Part shown: in pieces, positions 16,818 to 19,115 of the stretch
How positions within the stretch are numbered: the stretch's first letter is position 1
Layout of the letters: the number at the start of each line of letters is the position of its first letter
From: Temnopleurus reevesii
Lineage: Eukaryota; Echinodermata; Echinoidea; Temnopleuroida; Temnopleuridae
Length of the DNA stretch: 19,115 nucleotides
Direction: 5' to 3'
Assembly: GCA_036244855.1 (NCBI GenBank)
Contig: BQKZ01002901.1
Coordinates: forward strand, 30,524-49,638
Made by a program: the position numbers and the translations under genes
Notes under the pieces: generated by a model
Database searches by the model: none
Seen by the model: only the letters and a program-made list of their open reading frames with translations
What the model was told of the DNA's origin: nothing

Positions 16818-18208
16818 GTACATACAACAAATAAATTTATATTAGTTTTTATCTTTTTTGTATTTCCAGATATCTTTAGTTCCATAGGTATGAAGCAGAT
16901 CACATGCATATACATTAAACCTGTTTTAAGATGAACATTGCCTGTAATATGATCACTACATTGTTGATGATTATACTGGTACATATAGTGTACATACATT
17001 TATAGACAGCACTTGAATATCAAATTAATTTCCTCTATACAGATACATTGTACAGTACGAGCCTGTCTGAGACCCGTGTGTATAGCTGTATATCGAAACT
17101 AAATTTGATTCCAGTGTTGATCAATAAAATTAATTAAATATGATCTGAATTAAATGTTGTGGGATCCTATATACATGTATTTTATCGGATCTATACAGAA
17201 TAGTAAGGGTATTAATACCATTGCATTTTTCTACAGTAGACATCCTATGTACCCTACATATTATTAAGATAAAGAGCAGATGTGATGCAATAACTGATTA
17301 CATTTACAATTTACGTAAATTCCTAGATTGTCATAGTTTTCTTTTCCTGTGGCTAGATGAAATAAATATAAACTGAAACCAATGATAACATTTGTTAGGA
17401 TGTGAATTAAATCAAAGAGACTTCCTTCCATATTTGATTATAAATATGTCATCAGGATGCATTTCCTTCGATATCATATTTGAGATACGTCATAGCTTTC
17501 CGCGTCCTGTTCAAATTCATGGAATTGACATTTTCTTCGTAATTTGTGACTCAAAATGGTTTTGTTGACCTTTACATGTACAGTATAAAGTTCACATCCA
17601 ATAAAAGGCAGATAATATATTCTTTACTCTCCAATAACTAGAACTGAAGATTTAAACTGTAGGAAATTACAATAAAAGTACTCGCGGATTTTCATTTTCT
17701 TTGATACTTTCGCCACAGATGTATTTTCTCAAATTTTACCCAAATCTTGAGTTCTACATAATGTGCTATAATTATTCATTCACTATTTTCAAATTGATTG
17801 TATGTATCCACTCAACACGAATGCATTGTAGATCAAATGGCAAAAAGTAATTACATGTACAAACACTGCACAAAAAATCAACATTGGCTCCATTTAATTT
17901 TCATATTTCCAAAACCAAAATAACCAACTAACAGTTGTCTGTTCATGACCTTTTATTGCATCATATTTGTTATGAGTAATAAAGACGACAAGGAAATGAA
18001 TTTGGCCTCCACAATGAACCACAATCAACAAAATCAACCATCAAGTTAATGTGAAAATGAGCCAATAATATGAATGATCAATTATGCCTATTACAGACGG
18101 AACAAAACATTTAGTGGTTTACCTTTTGTTTCAAGGTAATTACATGTACCGGTATTCACATTAAGAACTTTAAACTACATCTGAAACAGATTCCCACAAC
18201 ACCTGTAT
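16818..18208. other. AT-rich non-coding stretch
   Basis: No gene, repeat boundary or inverted element is recognised. Frames are short and on both strands. TACATGTAC-type tracts occur repeatedly but only as simple AT-rich sequence. Confidence 0.5.
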
Positions 18209-18493
18209 TTGATAATAATAAAAAAGAAATCCCAAATTTTGCCTGGTGAATTTCCTAAATTCCAGAAGTGCCGTGTCACCCGATTCCGTCCATTTCAACC
18301 TACTTCGATGCATCCTCCATTACCACAGCAGGATTCTCACTATTTGAGGAGAGAAAATTACCTCATGTTCTCCGATTTGAGTGATCTTTATCAAATGCCC
18401 TTTATTCGAAAAAGGGAAACTAATTTGACAGGTTTTCTATCTTTTCCAGATAGAATGGAAACTCTTTCAGGTGATAAATGTGCTCTGATGTAA
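18209..18493 (+). other. 94-codon open frame, doubtful
   Basis: The frame begins MIIIKKKSQILPGEF, ends in DKCALM, is rich in basic residues and has no motif, signal peptide or membrane segment that I recognise. Its poly-lysine start comes from an A-rich tract. The second half of the DNA contains CAGGTGATAA (18468-18477), an overlapping E-box and GATA site, so the region may be regulatory. I do not call it a gene. Confidence 0.15.
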
Positions 18494-18547
18494 AATATTA
18501 AATTAGGTCTATAATAATCTACACAATCAATGTTCACATATATTACA

Positions 18548-18700
18548 CTAAGGTGGTGTTGCTACAGTTGCGATTGATCGCAAATCGACTGGAAATCAGT
18601 AGCAAATTGCAACGGGCATTTTCATTCACTCATGACACGAGTGAAACCTTTTGATTGGTACGTTCCAATTAAATGCAAATTTCAAACAACATCCACTCAG
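18548..18700 (+). mobile_element. MITE family 1, copy 3
   Basis: About 153 bp, starting CTAAGGTGGTGTTG and ending with the reverse complement of CTGAGTGGATGTTGTTTGAA. The interior GCATTTTCATTCACTCATG, GAGTGAAAC and TTTTGATTGGTACGTTCCAA follow the same order and orientation as copy 1 at 1805-1976. It is the most diverged copy and is shortened in the right arm. Confidence 0.8.
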
Positions 18701-19115
18701 ATTATCATTAAGTTTGGGGTGATCAAATAAAATGACTTTCCAAGCTTAACCCACCCTTTTGATTTGCTGGATATCTTTAGTCTAGTCTTCAATGTTCAAA
18801 ACATTATATTTTGTGTCTCTTTCCTTTAGACAGATTTTAGTACATTACAAATAAAAATCATCATTACTATTACTGTAATTATTTTACAGGACAATAGATG
18901 CTGTCTAATATGTATTAAAGGCTGGGTAATAGAAACAAGTTTAATTATGATATATGGGCCATTCTCCGAAAAAGGGCGCCAAAGGGCATTTTTGTGTCTC
19001 CAACCTTCTCTAGGTCATAAATCACGATTTTCTTCATCAGGAATCCAGTTTTTTACTTTTATTCATACTAGAGAATATAATGAGTAAAATTAAATTCAAG
19101 TTGAGGTCACAGCAC
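18701..19115. other. Non-coding stretch to window end
   Basis: No gene is recognised. GGGCCATTCTCCGAAAAAGG near 18957 looks like the kind of tract found at the edge of dispersed repeats, but a partner, if any, lies beyond the window. Confidence 0.4.

Overview
This is AT-rich, gene-poor animal DNA, most likely from an echinoderm and probably a sea urchin. There is no bacterial gene organisation: reading frames are short and none reaches 110 codons. Two tRNA-derived SINEs have a body that resembles, from memory, SINEs common in sea urchin genomes. The DNA is crowded with small non-autonomous DNA transposons. I find no confidently supported protein-coding gene, rRNA, functional tRNA, CRISPR array or prokaryotic system. 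The window is best read as intergenic or deep intronic sequence. Two possible exons are listed at low confidence. All coordinates, alignments and identity counts were made by eye.

Layout. 0.3-0.8 kb: a long-armed foldback element. 1.8-2.8 kb: three different miniature inverted-repeat elements (MITEs) with a possible short exon next to one of them. 3.0-3.7 kb: small local duplications. 4.3-5.6 kb: a dispersed repeat fragment and two minus-strand SINEs. 6.3-7.8 kb: a ~190-bp segment duplicated in direct orientation, with a 93-bp core far better preserved than its flank. Around it lie a CpG-rich 16-bp minisatellite, a pogo/Tigger-like MITE and an older duplicated block. 7.86-8.04 kb: a second copy of the 1.8-kb MITE. 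8.29-8.95 kb: a motif-dense stretch with a 35-bp inverted repeat, a perfect RFX X-box and TCF-, Fox-, Sox- and homeodomain-type sites, a candidate cis-regulatory module. 9.98-10.33 kb: a GC-richer MITE. 12.0-13.1 kb: a three-unit tandem array with a ~360-bp period. 13.1-14.7 kb: two copies of another repeat, one with an internal 221-bp tandem duplication. Between them is a 144-bp block repeated almost identically at 16.7 kb, ending exactly at the only ambiguous base (N, 14259). 15.0-16.75 kb: three TTAA-flanked MITEs. 18.55-18.70 kb: a third copy of the 1.8-kb MITE.

What may matter biologically is the regulatory-looking DNA at 6.3-8.95 kb and the structural history at 12-16.8 kb. I see no new multi-gene system. 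The most checkable claims are the constrained duplicated core at 6461-6553 / 7005-7097, the X-box module near 8.7 kb and the possible mis-join at 14259.
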